DNA of 64,000 nt from the NCBI GenBank assembly GCA_964036315.1, contig OZ038488.1, positions 64,755,909 through 64,819,908 of the forward strand, written 5' to 3'. The stretch is from Acanthosepion esculentum. Lineage: Eukaryota; Mollusca; Cephalopoda; Sepiida; Sepiidae. This document shows positions 42,440 to 51,790 of the stretch, in pieces (position 1 is the stretch's first letter; every line of letters begins with the position of its first letter). The notes below the pieces were generated by a model. The model had not been told where the DNA came from, did not search any database, and was given only the letters and a program-made list of their open reading frames with translations. The translations under genes and the position numbers were made by a program.

Positions 42440-43306
42440 AATAGAATTGGTATCTGGAGCCGGGACTGGAGAAGTGCAGCAACTTGATGTGGCATTGAAT
42501 CCACAAGCAAGTCAGCTGACCTCGGGAAAGATATTGAACCATGCCCTCCCAATATCTGTATACAGATCCCTAATATTTGTAGGTGCAGGATTTAGCGTGA
42601 TGCAGACCTCTCCACTAAATGCTCGACTGGGCTCATATCTGACGAACGTGCTGACCATACAATTCACCAGGAGTTGCCAAAATATTCTACAAACCAATTT
42701 TATCCAACTTTGGTCAAATAAACCTGATACGCTATCCTGAGGACTCGGCCTTGTCTCGTGAACACGGCACACGCCATTATGGGGCCACTACCAGGTTTCA
42801 GGGTGTACTTGTTGACAACTAATGTCTATGATGTCCTGGGGTCTGCACAACGACCAAACACTACAATCAGCCCGAAATAATGGAAGTCGTGATTTACTGA
42901 ACTCCTCCATACGTTGCCAGTTTCCCAATGTACAAAAGTCGATGTTATGTTCCCAGTGTCGTGGTGTTTTACAGGTGAGTCCTGCTTATGGAAGATTAAA
43001 AAAAAGCTGAACTGATCTACTTGATATGCGTTTCGTACCTCTCGCATTGAATGTGAATGTGATCCTAGCCGTCTAGTGTCGTCTGTCTGCTACCGCAGTC
43101 ATTTCTAGCCAGATGACTCTAGTAACGATCAATAAGGACCCGTGATCGGGTACTGGTTGTTCACGATGGGCGATAATTTCTTCCATCAGGAATTCCCAGT
43201 ATATACGTGATACTGTAGATCGAAGTATGTCAAATGTTACAACAGTTTCAGAAATGGAAGCTCCTATCTGCCTGACATCCACTATAATATAATGCTCGTA
43301 CATCAA
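42440..43306 (-). pseudogene. Tc1-type transposase pseudogene
   Basis: The minus-strand frame from 43306 begins with a helix-turn-helix region (RQIGASISETVVTFDILRST then VSRIYWEFLMEE). Shifted frames then give ESRFPLF-like SRLPLFRADCSVWSLCRP, a SCQQ block, PAPTNIRDLYTDIGRAWFNI and finally LVDSMPHQVAAL, the normal order of a Tc1 DDE transposase from N- to C-terminus. Many frameshifts and stops interrupt it. No terminal inverted repeats were identified. Confidence 0.8.
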
Positions 43307-43559
43307 GAATTCACGATATCTTGCTATAAGCAGCCTAGCCTTTATTCACGATCGCTAAAAAATATCAGTGCACATATGCTATAGGTCTGGGTATTTCAAT
43401 GGCATCAAAGTAGAGTGGTGCAACCTACCATTACCTTTACATACTGTATCACTATATATATATATATATTAAAAAGAAGAGAGGTACCGCAAACTTTTTT
43501 GGTTGTAATGTGGGTTTTAAAAAAAAGTATTATTCTTTATTTTTCATAGTTTTACATAG

Positions 43560-43606
43560 TTTTACAACACGTGTTTCTGGTCTCACGACCGTCTTCAGGT
43601 AAAGGG
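43560..43606 (-). ncRNA. Hammerhead-ribozyme-like motif next to the Penelope element
   Basis: Minus strand: TTTAC, CTGAAGA (plus 43592-43598), C, stem II GGTC/GACC around GTGA, A, GAA, palindrome ACACGTGT (stem III), T as cleavage-site base, then GTAAA pairing perfectly with TTTAC. The pair next to the core in stem II is C-A rather than the usual G-C, which should weaken it. It lies about 870 bp beyond the stop codon of the Penelope-like ORF, on the same strand. Confidence 0.55.
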
Positions 43607-43957
43607 TGGAGATTTCCACATATTATTAAAAATAACTAATTTTTTTCCTTTATGTTTTTCAATGTTAAATCTTCTCTATATGAGACATTCTCTGTTTTTG
43701 TGTTGGTCATTCCAATGTCTTTCTTTAAATGGTAGTGAAGAGTTCTGAGCGAAGGGTCATAAAACAATTAAGGTTGGTTTGAGAAGTGATGAATCGGTTG
43801 TGTTATCTTTTAACGTTTTAATAACCCCTGTGTGTTCTTAGATCTCTTAGATCTATTTCCATTTTCGTGTGTTCCTGTCAGCATGCGTGTATATATGTGT
43901 GTGTACATTCCCCTGAATACATACACTGTCTCACTACGAAGAATTAATAAACACATT

Positions 43958-43959
43958 TG

Positions 43960-43997
<38 letters not shown>

Positions 43998-44287
43998 TAC
44001 ACACATACACACGCACACACGTACATTGTCCCACCACAAGGAATCCGTACACACGCACACACACTCACACACAAACACACACATTTTTCCCAAGTTACAT
44101 GGAACCAGCACGCACACACACATACACACACACACACACATATACACATACATACGCATATACATACACACGTATTTCCTAAGTTGTGTGGGGTTTGTGT
44201 GAGTAGCTCCCCTGCTTTCGCCAATATGCGTGTATATACATGCATACATACATATACACACACACACACATACACACACATACACAC

Positions 44288-44322
<35 letters not shown>

Positions 44323-44345
44323 CATACACACACATACACACATAT
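43958..44345. repeat. CA-rich compound microsatellite in the Penelope 3' region
   Basis: CA, CATA and TA repeats with short unique islands (GTACATTGTCCCACCACAAG, TTTTTCCCAAGTTACATGG) that recur in diverged form. Long cysteine/valine-rich frames are repeat translations. Confidence 0.9.
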
Positions 44346-44471
44346 GCGTACATATATACATTTTTCGTGTTCCACAGATACCCGCATGTGAGCTTGCGTG
44401 CATGTATTAGAGCGGTTTGATCACTGTATTTGGTCACCATGTGTGCATGCTGTGTGTTTTTGTGTGTGGGG

Positions 44472-45936
44472 TCATGATCTATTTAGTTCCGGTTTGAATT
44501 TATTTATGAAGTTTTTTTCTTGTATTTGTAGGTAGGAATAATTGTCTGTTTGATATATCGGCATGATATTAAATTTACCCTGGTTACATTCAAAGATATG
44601 TTGTGAAACAAAAAGTTTTCTGTTGTCTGGCAACTTTATGTTGCTTTTGTGTAGGGAGACCCTGTTGTTCAGTTGTTGGCTGATGCCTATATATGACTTC
44701 CTGCATTTTGTGCATTTAAGTACATAAATCACATTTTTGGAGTTGCAGTTTAAGTTTTTGTTTATTGTGAACGTTGTTTTGGGGTTTTCAAAAGTGTAGG
44801 TGTTAATGATGTCACAAACCCCACACCTTTTTTTGTTGCATTTTGTGACTCCCTGTATTGTGTGTTGAGTAAACTTAGATGAGGTTAATATGTGTTTTAG
44901 GTTTTTAGATTGGCGTTTGCTTTTAATTATTTTGGTTGTTTTTAGTATATTATTCAGTTTATTATTCTTGCTAAGTCGGTCTAGATTTTTGGTAATTTTT
45001 GTGAATATTTCTGGATTGTTTTTGTTGTATGTTGAGACATATGCTAGAGTTGGCTCGACGTTACGTTTCATTTTATTTCTAAGTTGGTCTAGAGGGATTT
45101 TTTTTGCGAGTTCAAAACCTTTGTTTATTAGTGTTGTGGGGTAGCCTCGTTTTTTTAGAGTTTTATGTAGTTCTTCTAAGCGGGTTTTTCGGAGGTGTTT
45201 ATCAGTCACTATAGTACAAACTCTACGTGCTAGGGAATAGGGGATGGATTTTAGGCAGCTTTTGGGGTGATGGCTCTTGAAATGAAGGTATTGTTGGGTG
45301 TCTGTGGGTTTGTGGTAGATATCTGTGATTATATGGTTGTTTTTATTTCTAATGAGTATATCTAAAAATGGTAATTCGTTAAAATTGTATTCTTGCGTGA
45401 ATTTGATTTTTGGGTGTAAGTTTTGAAGTAGAGTATGAAATTGGTTAATGTCGCCCCATGAGGATTTCCAAAAGATGAAGCAATCATCTAAGTATCTTTT
45501 CCAAGATTTAGTGAACTGGGCTTTTATATTTGCCCCATATATTTGTTCTATCTGTTCATAGAGGTTTTCTTCTAGGTAAGCTAATGTTAGGGTGGCATAT
45601 GTTGGAGCCATTTTTGTTCCCATTGCTGTACCCAGGGTTTGGATATAATTTTTATTGTCAAATTCAAAGGTGTTATTGTTTAAAATTACGTCTATACTAT
45701 TGATAATGAATTCTTTAGTGAATCTCGGATGTAGTGTTTCTGGATGTTTTTCAATCCAGAATGAGATTGCTTTCTTTCCTAGTTCATGGGGTATGTTGCT
45801 GTATAGGCTACTAATATCAAAGGTTGCCATAAGAGTTCCCGGATCCACCTTTTGTGGTATGCAGCTAAGGAAATGTATATCGTCTCTGATATGACTTTTA
45901 ATTTGTTTCGTATATGGTTGCAATATTATGTCTATC
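44472..45936 (-). CDS. Penelope RT palm/thumb and GIY-YIG endonuclease
   Basis: A 483-codon open frame (nominal TTG start at 45923; really internal to the polyprotein). RT motifs: [13 protein letters not shown] (residues 34-46), [13 protein letters not shown] (98-110) and [10 protein letters not shown] with catalytic YLDD at 144-147. A basic linker holds a Cys motif (KRCGVCDII). The GIY-YIG nuclease spans about 398-472 with [16 protein letters not shown], Arg421 and Glu469 as likely catalytic residues. The nuclease nicks DNA to prime reverse transcription. No stop occurs in the domain pair. Confidence 0.95.
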
Positions 45937-45939
45937 AGG

Positions 45940-46700
45940 TTACTTACTAGTTGGACAGGCTGGTCCTGCTACTATTGGTCTGAATGTAAGGTCACTGGGG
46001 TTTGGGATGCTAATGTATTCAGATTTTTGTGTCTCTATAGCTGCTTTTATTTCACATAATTTGTGAATTTTAGGTAGTCCGTAGAAATTGCTTGTTTTAG
46101 GTATAAAGTTTATTAGGAAATCCTTCTCTTTTTTTGTTAATATTTTATTATGTGTTGTGCAGAGTTTTGTAATTTTTGATATAATGTTTTTGTCTATGTT
46201 AGTGTCAATTAATTTGTAGTTATTCCTATCCTCTAGTGTTTCTAGAATTTTTGTTTTATAGTATGTTCTGTCCATGATCACTATGGCGCTGCCTTTATCT
46301 GCTTCTTTTATAATTATGTTATTATTTTTTCGGATGTTCTCTAAGGCTAGTCTTTGTCTGTATGTGAGGTTGTCGAATGGTTTGGATTTTTCCTCTAGGT
46401 TGAGGTTCCAGAGTTTTTCGAAAAACATATTTAGCTCACTGGTATTGCTATTTGTGTTTGGGAATAAATTAGATTTGTTTTTTACTAGTGACTCATCTGT
46501 AATATTTTTGTTATCATTAAACATTTCTATTAGTCTCAGTTTGCGTTCAAATTCCTTAAGGTCTTTTTTTAGGTCTGCTATATTGCTTTTTGGAGCAGGG
46601 CAGAATTTTAGGCCCAATTTCAGTAGGTCGATTTCGTCATTTGTAAATGTGTATGTGGATAGGTTTATTACTTTGGGTTTTGTGTCATCTAAACTGTTTT
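45940..46700 (-). CDS. Penelope RT N-terminal part
   Basis: About 250 open codons. Upstream of the nominal start (46617) the frame continues through [20 protein letters not shown] into [20 protein letters not shown], then [20 protein letters not shown] and [14 protein letters not shown], the RT fingers. It ends by one inserted base in AGTAAGTAACC. The GLPKIHK block is typical of Penelope-like RTs. Confidence 0.92.
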
Positions 46701-47317
46701 TTTTTTGTTCGGACTGGGGCTTCTAAAAAAATAATGATTGTTTCTTTTAATATATCTTGGGTTTTCTAAAAGATATTCTCTCCGTGTACATTTTGAGTTT
46801 TCTTGCCAGTGAGAATTTTTTGGGGGGAAATTTGGGTTGTTGTTTCTCGGTGGTTCTATATAGGTGTGTTTGTTTTTGTTAGGGGGCATGTTCCATACGT
46901 TTTTAGATTTGTTGTATTTGTATGGATTGTATGTGGGTTGTGTGTAGAACTTTTCGGGGAATTTTGGTTGTACTCCTGGATACAGGTAATGGTTGCCAGG
47001 TTTGGTTTGTTGTGCTAGGTGGTATTTGTAAGTGTTGGGTTTGTGAGTGTGTGTGTATTCTGATCTTTGTCTGTTTGTGTTACAGTGCGGTGGTCTGTGC
47101 AGATTTGTTTTTGCGCTTTTTGGCGTATGTTCATAATTGTATTTGTTATGTGGGCGTGTTTGTGTGCGCTGGTAGTATGTATTATGCTTCCTACCTTGTG
47201 GATATGGTTGCATATAGTAGAATGGGTTAAGATATGTATTATGTGAGTTTGTTTTTGGATGTGTTTGCGTATGGTAGAATGTGTTATAATGCTTACCTTG
47301 CAGGTCTGTTTGTGTGT

Positions 47318-47320
<3 letters not shown>
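46689..47320 (-). CDS. Penelope N-terminal Asn/His/Pro-rich ORF
   Basis: About 210 open codons upstream of the RT, rich in Asn, His, Tyr, Pro and Lys. It ends (SPSPNKKK) at the A11 run, past which the RT frame begins, so it is probably the N-terminus of one polyprotein. Start unknown: the frame runs into the TA tract at 47322. No known domain was recognised. Confidence 0.6.
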
Positions 47321-47321
<1 letters not shown>

Positions 47322-47379
<58 letters not shown>

Positions 47380-47387
47380 TTGAGGTC

Positions 47388-47443
<56 letters not shown>
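47322..47443. repeat. Double (TA)n microsatellite at the Penelope 5' edge
   Basis: Two TA tracts (47322-47375, 47391-47443) separated by AGGTTTGAGGTCATA. Confidence 0.95.
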
Positions 47444-47449
<6 letters not shown>

Positions 47450-48359
47450 GGATTCCGGGATGAAATCCGGTATCAAATAAGAACAAACGCCAAGAATGAA
47501 TATAGGAAATAAATGTATTAACGTAATAATACAAACAGGTAATACAGGTTAGTAGTTCCTATTTTCAGCTCTATTTTACCTTTTAAAATAAAATAAAATA
47601 AAAATAGAAGCGGGACACCTATTTCAAATACGAGTAGCCACTATAATGACGTTTGAGGTAATAAAAGTGTCGGGTTAAAAATAAATCCGTTAATTCTTTA
47701 GAAATTGCTTTGTTTACGCCTCCGATACGAAATTGAACCGATACGGGCTTTTTGAAAAAAATATCTGAAGGAGGAAACGTGCTTTCCTTAAAATAAATAA
47801 AGCGAATGTGTTTATTTTATTTTTTTATTATTTTTTTTTCACTACGCTAGGACAGGAAACGGTTGGAACTGAGACGTGCAAACAAGAAGACGTGTGTTAA
47901 ATGTGTTGAGTTGTTTTATATTTTGTGTTTTTTACATTCATTTAAAATAAATAATAAAAAAATACAACAGCCCGTTTGCTCCATACTGAGAAAATACAAT
48001 AATATAAAAATGTATATGTGATCATTTTATTTCATTTTAATCCGTGACGCACGTGTTTGTGTTTCGTGGGCGGTAGCTCATACCGGAAGGGATGGTGGTA
48101 ATTGCTTTTCACAGATACAAATACTGGCGGAATAATAAAAGTGACTTCACTTTAAGCGTCTAATGATCGGTTCTGTCGAAGACATTATATAGTGTGTTCG
48201 ATCACCGTTAAACTTTGTTACGCATTTGATTGCCATGTTTAAGATAAGATAAAAAAATAAATTAAATTATGTGTGGCTCTGTCCTCAGGATACTGAGCAC
48301 TGTATTCAAGAAATTCAACTATACATTCTAAATAATTGGAATTATATTTAAGTCAAGTA

Positions 48360-48365
<6 letters not shown>
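47444..48365. other. Unassigned stretch
   Basis: AT-rich with T and A runs. A piece near 48155-48170 (TTTAAGCGTCTAATGAT) is shared with the mariner-like remnants at 34.77 and 53.35 kb. No gene. Confidence 0.45.

Positions 48366-48413
<48 letters not shown>
48366..48413. repeat. (TA)n microsatellite
   Basis: About 48 bp. A second TA run lies at 48572-48597. Confidence 0.95.
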
Positions 48414-48415
<2 letters not shown>

Positions 48416-48599
48416 CGTCACACATTATGAAATGGACAAAGTCCGACAATTATTTTAAGACATTTTTAGATACAATTATTTAAGTAAATGCATTATATTA
48501 TAAAACAGAGCATTTACTTAAATATTTGTATCTATAAAAATAATGTATAAACATAGAAATGTCTTAAAATAAATATATATATATATATATATATACATA

Positions 48600-48740
48600 T
48601 TGACCTCCATGTTCACGTTTATATTTACCTTAATACTGACCTCAATGTTCACTTTTATATTTACATACGCCCTATCGCTGATATTGAGCACTTTAACACA
48701 CATATATAGCTTATATACATACCTTAAAACTATATGTTTT
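48600..48740. mobile_element. Retroelement fragment (family of 39.6/40.9/49.3 kb)
   Basis: TGACCTCAATGTTCACTTTT, ATTGAGCACTTTAACACA and TACCTTAAAACTATATG match that family. The first 60 bp contain a short internal duplication of the GACCTC-ATGTTCAC block. Confidence 0.6.
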
Positions 48741-48782
48741 GTCATATATGTGTGGGTGTGTGTGTATATCTGTGTGTGTCGA

Positions 48783-49137
48783 TTTAACAAGCCGGTTCAC
48801 GAAATTCGAGGAATAAAAAGACAACAAAATGATAAAACTATTGTCAATAAGACTATTGATATCTATTTTATATTAATCGCGATTTTGACTAAACCAAAGC
48901 ACGAAGAGAAAGAATTTAAAGTCGGAATTTCTGGACACACCTCTGTCCTTTACCAACGAGATCTGAAATATGTTTATAAACATGTTTATTTCTCATAAAA
49001 ATTTAAAATCTTTCTCTTCGTGCTTCGGAATAGTCAAGAGGCCTACTAATATAAAATAAATATCATTAGTCTTATTGACAATATTTTTATCATTTTGTTG
49101 TCTGTTTAGTCCTCGAATTTCATTAACCGGCCTATTA
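48783..49137. repeat. Long imperfect palindrome (foldback element)
   Basis: Arm 48783-48925 (GCCGGTTCACGAAATTCGAGG, ACAACAAAATGATAAAA, TTGTCAATAAGACT, AGCACGAAGAGAAAGA) returns inverted at 49003-49137 with roughly 85% identity. The loop is about 75 bp. A transcript would form one hairpin of about 140 pairs. No ORF. Confidence 0.85.
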
Positions 49138-49179
49138 AATCCACATAAGAAGTATACGTGGACCCTCTTTCGTTATTTT

Positions 49180-49182
<3 letters not shown>

Positions 49183-49253
<71 letters not shown>

Positions 49254-49260
49254 GTATGTA

Positions 49261-49305
<45 letters not shown>
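49183..49305. repeat. Compound (TA)n(TG)n microsatellite
   Basis: TA to 49250, GTATGTAT, then TG from about 49262. Confidence 0.95.
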
Positions 49306-49309
<4 letters not shown>

Positions 49310-49359
49310 ATAATATTGAGCGTATGTAAATATAAAGGTAGGCTTTAAAGTCAACACCC

Positions 49360-49406
49360 AGCGGCGACAGTCTGTTTCATGGTTAAACGCACTCTCCAGG
49401 CCATGT
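49360..49406 (-). ncRNA. Hammerhead-like motif, one core substitution
   Basis: Minus strand: TGGC, CTGGAGA (one base off CTGAAGA), stem II GTG/CAT, GAA, near-palindrome ACAGACTGT, C (GTC site), then GCCG pairing with TGGC. The stem II pairs differ from those at 49.72 kb (GCG/CGC) in a compensating way. Confidence 0.45.
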
Positions 49407-49713
49407 GTATTGTGTTTTGGTTCGTCTATTTATATATGCTGTCATTTGTAGCTATTTTATAGTGTTGTTTGTTAACTGTTTTTTTAATCTCATTATTTAT
49501 TATTATTTTATTATTTGTTGTTGATTGTTATTATTATGTTTACTTGTACTCATGCGTGCATTCGTGGTGTTTGAATTTGTTTATTATTTACTTGTTTATT
49601 TATTTATTGATTCAGATTTTTTGTTTACTTTATTTTATTTTTATGTTAAGATATTCTACCCATAATGCGTCACTGACAAGCATATATAAATAGTCGAGCC
49701 AAAACTCAAAACA

Positions 49714-49760
49714 CATGGCCTGAAGAGCGCGTTTAATCGCGAAACAAACAGTTGTGTGTT
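49714..49760 (+). ncRNA. Hammerhead-like motif, intact core, decayed stem III
   Basis: TGGC, CTGAAGA (49720-49726), stem II GCG/CGC with the usual G-C next to the core, GAA, then ACAAACAGTTGT, where an ACAA/TTGT stem is possible but the next base is G, which does not support cleavage. Confidence 0.4.
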
Positions 49761-49774
49761 TACCACAACGTCTA

Positions 49775-49779
<5 letters not shown>

Positions 49780-49814
<35 letters not shown>
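49780..49814. repeat. (TA)n microsatellite
   Basis: About 35 bp; its last TA serves as target duplication of the MITE. Confidence 0.9.
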
Positions 49815-49819
<5 letters not shown>

Positions 49820-50176
49820 ACCAAAAAAAACGGGAACTTTTTAACAATCCAATAAAACCAAGAGTGATAGAAGAAAAATATTTAATTCATAGTAATTGAA
49901 ACCTTAAAACATGCCATTTAAGAAACAATGATGGAATTTTCATTTTTTTTAAATTATGTCCTGTAGATGGCGTCCTCCTGTACGAATGCATTCTTGAAAT
50001 CTGCTGTTGAGATTCTTCATTGACTGCTACATCTCAGCTGGGATACTCTGAATTTCATTCTCGTTACTAAAATGGCGAAATGTTTACTTGCTCAAGGTCA
50101 CTGTCTTGCATTGTTGCCACTTGCTCATGTCTGGCAATACGCACTTCAAAAATTCCCGTTTTTTGTGGTCACCCTA
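49813..50176 (-). mobile_element. Tc1/mariner-type MITE with transposase C-terminal remnant
   Basis: A 360-bp insert bounded by TA. The left end GGGTAACCAAAAAAAACGGG and the right end reverse-complemented GGGTGACCACAAAAAACGGG are about 28-bp inverted repeats. The minus strand retains NLNSRFQECIRTGGRHLQDI, which resembles the C-terminal tail of an IS630/Tc1-family transposase, so it is an internal-deletion derivative. Confidence 0.8.
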
Positions 50177-50329
50177 TACATATATAAATTGAGCACTGTT
50201 GAGTGATAAGCTAATTCTATAAACAACAGCCACCTGCACTAATGCAAAGCTCTTCAGTAAAATGAATGGAGCACATTGGTTGATTGGCATTTGTTTACAT
50301 TTGTAAAAACAATACGCTAGATTTAGTTG

Positions 50330-50459
50330 TGTAACTCCACCGAGTGAAGATAGCTCTGGCTGACAGCAAATTAGTTGTGTTTCAATCCGGGCTTGAGGCA
50401 TTCGGAATTCTAGTCGCACTGAGGAGCTGTGATACAGCGAAACAGTACTGTCTGTGAAT

Positions 50460-50460
<1 letters not shown>
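50330..50460 (+). mobile_element. tRNA-like repeat ending in a hammerhead-like motif
   Basis: A B-box-like GTTTCAATCCGGG at 50378-50390 lies about 30 bp before the motif. The relative at 39960-40055 has the same order. Both end at a TA tract. Confidence 0.6.
50411..50458 (+). ncRNA. Hammerhead ribozyme candidate, best copy in the window
   Basis: CGCA (50415-50418), core CTGAGGA (50419-50425), stem II GCTGT/ACAGC with loop GAT and the canonical G-C pair next to the core (50426-50438), GAA (50439-50441), a perfect palindrome ACAGTACTGT (50442-50451), C (50452, giving the preferred GTC), then TGTG pairing with CGCA (three Watson-Crick pairs and one G-U). All invariant positions of the consensus are satisfied. 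The palindromic stem III suggests dimeric action, as in small Penelope-associated hammerheads. Expression and cleavage are unproven. Confidence 0.65.

Positions 50461-50462
<2 letters not shown>

Positions 50463-50520
<58 letters not shown>
50463..50520. repeat. (TA)n microsatellite
   Basis: About 58 bp, just after the hammerhead candidate. Confidence 0.95.
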
Positions 50521-50522
<2 letters not shown>

Positions 50523-50744
50523 CAGTGAAAGAAATAGTAATAAAAACAGTACACATTTTTATTCTTAATAGAAGTAACTAATGGATGTTTTACCATTCTT
50601 CAACTGAAAATTGTTCGATTGATTTGTTTTTTACAGTTTATCAATCCTGTGTCGGTTATTTAAAACCGAAAGATATTTTTCTAATTTTTTTTTGTGAGCT
50701 AATATTGCATTAACGATTTTTTTAAGATAACAATGTTTTTTTCC

Positions 50745-50890
50745 AGATACAAGTACCTACTATTTAGCCCATAGCGGGAGAGAAAAGATGGATTAATACC
50801 TTTTCCAACGGTACTTGCCCGTAAGCGAATGTAACAAACACGACTGGAATTCGAACGATTCTCCGATTTCTCGTTCCAAGACACCACCTG
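50745..50890 (-). mobile_element. tRNA-derived SINE, minus strand, short
   Basis: Minus order: GGTGTCTTGGAACGAGAAATC head, CGTTCGAATTCCAGTCG (B box), TACCGTTGGAAAAGGTATTA and CGCTATGGGCTAAATAGTAG. The 3' half is missing. Confidence 0.7.
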
Positions 50891-51129
50891 CACACGTTAC
50901 TACCTTGTACCTACTACCACTGCTAACGTTACCCCCTCACTTCTTTTTACTATTAAACAGCCTCTTGTATATAGACATAAGACTTGTGTTCTAAACCGTT
51001 CTATGTATCTGATAGGATTTCCAGTAAGAATTATGAGAATTCAAGATTTGCAAGTAAGTCCCTGACAAACATAACATTGTTACCATGTATCAAGACTGAA
51101 TGAAGAACTCATTAATTAATCTCACTGAA

Positions 51130-51790
51130 GTGTTACCTTTTTCTTCTATGCGCCGTGTCCCTTCAGGACGTAGGCGATTACAGCTCTCCACAACTCCTCC
51201 TTCTTTACAGCTCATAGTAAGTTTTGTTATTTTCCTATCCCCCCAATCCCTGTTCTGTCATCCATTTACACAAGCCCGCTAGGTAGGTCATTCACTATTT
51301 TCTTCCGTCCCTCTTGCTGTCAATATGTCCTGAGTGTCAAATTCTCCAGTCCTCTTTCCTCATTATGTGTCCGAGAAAGTTCAACTATCTCTTTCTTATT
51401 CTAATTATAAGCGTCCTTTTTGTTTGTATTTTCCTTAACACTTCCTTGCTACTCAAATGGTCAGTCCATGTAATTCTCAGCATCCTTCTGAAGAACCACA
51501 TTTCTGTTGCCTCAAGCCTCCTCTTCATATGTGAGGAAATTATCCAGCACTCACTGCCATATAGGAGGACCGATATTACATAATAGTTTAGAACTCATTT
51601 CTGTTTCTTAATACGTTACATATCTTGGTTGGGGGCATTTTTCGCTATTCCAATGAGCCTTCGGATTTCGGTGCCACATTTTCCGTCCTTTGCTAAAAAA
51701 TAATCTTCCTAGATATTTAAATTATGGTACTTATTACAATTGATGCTTAGTCCATTATTCTGGTTTTCCTTTACTACCGTTTCTATGTAT
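51130..51790 (-). pseudogene. RTE-type LINE C-terminus and 3' end
   Basis: Minus-strand order at 51700-51140: decayed KFKYLGSVLT, IGIAKNA-like, the ISVLLYGSEC region, QLKRRLEATEM, LRITWTDH, then the 3' end (GACATATTGACAGCAAGAGG, CTAGCGGGCTTG, GGAGAGCTGTAATCGCC). No long open frame remains, but block order is complete. Confidence 0.75.

Larger units (their letters stand above)
43560..47320 (-). mobile_element. Penelope-like retroelement, nearly full length
   Basis: Minus-strand element with an N-terminal basic ORF (47320-46689), RT (46700 to about 45100) and GIY-YIG endonuclease (to 44472). Only two frameshifts are needed to read from start to stop: an A11 run at plus 46699-46709 and one extra base near plus 45937. 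About 900 bp of 3' sequence with CA-rich microsatellite and a hammerhead-like motif follow. RT with a C-terminal GIY-YIG domain is diagnostic of canonical Penelope-like elements. No terminal (p)LTR repeat pair could be defined by eye. Confidence 0.88.
49310..49760. mobile_element. Inverted-arm retroelement with two opposed hammerhead-like motifs
   Basis: GGCCATGTGTATTGTGTTTTGG (49399) to about 49450 is the inverse of 49660-49720. Each arm ends in a hammerhead-like core, minus strand at 49360-49402 and plus strand at 49714-49757. Between them lies AT-rich unassigned sequence. Opposed partial copies are a known Penelope-like insertion pattern. Confidence 0.6.

Noticed and set aside
43810..44440. 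ORFs rich in Cys/Val or Thr/His of up to 168 codons
   Set aside because: Translations of CA/TG microsatellite in the Penelope 3' region.
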